Assembly: GCA_050996405.1 (NCBI GenBank)
Contig: JBPCRW010000219.1
Span: 1 to 7,214, forward strand
From: JBPCRW01 sp050996405
Lineage (GTDB): Bacteria > Acidobacteriota > Blastocatellia > Pyrinomonadales > Pyrinomonadaceae
Direction: 5' to 3'
Length of the DNA: 7,214 nucleotides
The translations under genes were made by a program, and so were the position numbers. A model generated the notes under the pieces. The model searched no databases and had not been told where the DNA came from. It saw only the letters and a program-made list of their open reading frames with translations. This document shows positions 7,057 through 7,214 of this stretch, in pieces (within the stretch, counting starts at the first letter, position 1; each line of letters opens with the position of its first letter).

Positions 7057-7133
7057 TGGTGAGTGGTGAATGGTGAATGGATAGTGAAAGAAAATCCGAA
7101 AACTCACCAACCACCATTCACCACTCACCACTA
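7054..7133. repeat. Inverted repeat with perfect 22-base arms between fabZ and lpxA
   Basis: Arms at 7054-7075 and 7112-7133 are exact inverted copies over 22 bases, with a 36-base loop. Both arms and the adjoining loop sequence show a 7-base period: GTGGTGA, GTGGTGA, ATGGTGA, ATGGATA on the left, and CTCACCA, ACCACCA, TTCACCA, CTCACCA on the right. The left arm begins with the fabZ stop codon TAG, and the right arm ends 3 bases before the lpxA ATG. It has the same plan as the skp-fabZ array but an unrelated unit sequence. The perfect arms suggest a recent origin or active homogenisation. Confidence 0.95.
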
Positions 7134-7136
7134 AAA

Positions 7137-7214
7137 ATGAGTTTTATTCACGAAACCGCAATTGTTAGCCCGAAGGCAAAAATCGGCGACAGTTACTACA
7201 TTGGCGCGTTTTCA
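7137..7214 (+). CDS. lpxA: UDP-N-acetylglucosamine acyltransferase LpxA, N-terminus (3' partial)
   Basis: Only the first 26 codons are present. They read MSFIHETAIVSPKAKIGDSY followed by YIGAFS. This matches the LpxA N-terminus (IHPTAIV.P.A.IG..V.IGPFS), the first coils of the left-handed beta helix with its hexapeptide rhythm. LpxA transfers a 3-hydroxyacyl chain from ACP to UDP-GlcNAc, the first step of lipid A synthesis. The position straight after fabZ is the classic arrangement and is the main reason to prefer LpxA over LpxD or another hexapeptide acyltransferase. No Shine-Dalgarno sequence precedes the ATG. The active site is outside the window and cannot be checked. Confidence 0.85.
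   Translation, partial: MSFIHETAIVSPKAKIGDSYYIGAFS

Noticed and set aside
6523..7133. CRISPR array
   Set aside because: The repeats are 7-base tandem units without unique spacers, and lie as two separate inverted arrays in intergenic gaps.

Overview
The window is a contiguous plus-strand stretch from a Gram-negative (diderm) bacterium. It holds the end of a Hsp100/Clp unfoldase gene followed by an outer-membrane and lipid A biogenesis cluster: clpC-like (5' end cut off by the window), bamA, skp/ompH, fabZ and the first 26 codons of lpxA. A BAM barrel, a periplasmic Skp chaperone and LpxA together show an outer membrane with lipid A. The composition (mixed GCG/CCG and AAA/GAA codons), the BamA and ClpC sequence style and the abundant intergenic palindromes suggest Acidobacteriota, perhaps Blastocatellia/Pyrinomonadaceae. 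That placement is inference, not proof.

Layout. At 3-2333 is a ClpC-type AAA+ ATPase with two nucleotide-binding domains. At 2334-2678 is a 345-base spacer with a long imperfect palindrome just after the clpC stop, a TATAAT-like box, a run of short hairpins that may form a structured leader, and the bamA ribosome-binding site. At 2679-5786 is a BamA of 1035 residues, longer than the enterobacterial protein because of big extracellular loops. At 5902-6519 is a Skp/OmpH chaperone with a signal peptide. At 6610-7056 is FabZ. LpxA begins at 7137 and runs off the window.

How the genes work together. Skp carries unfolded outer-membrane proteins across the periplasm and BamA inserts them. FabZ makes fatty acyl-ACPs, and LpxA uses hydroxyacyl-ACP for the first step of lipid A synthesis. 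The order matches the well-known proteobacterial bamA-skp-lpxD-fabZ-lpxA cluster, except that lpxD is not between skp and fabZ.

The most unusual content is intergenic. Three of the four spacers carry a long inverted repeat, each with a different sequence. Two of them (skp-fabZ and fabZ-lpxA) share one architecture: tandem 7-base units on the left, their complement on the right. In both, the repeat ends a few bases before the next start codon, and neither start has a recognisable Shine-Dalgarno sequence. The stop codon of fabZ is itself the first three bases of a repeat arm. I see no defence system, CRISPR array, transposase, tRNA or rRNA here.
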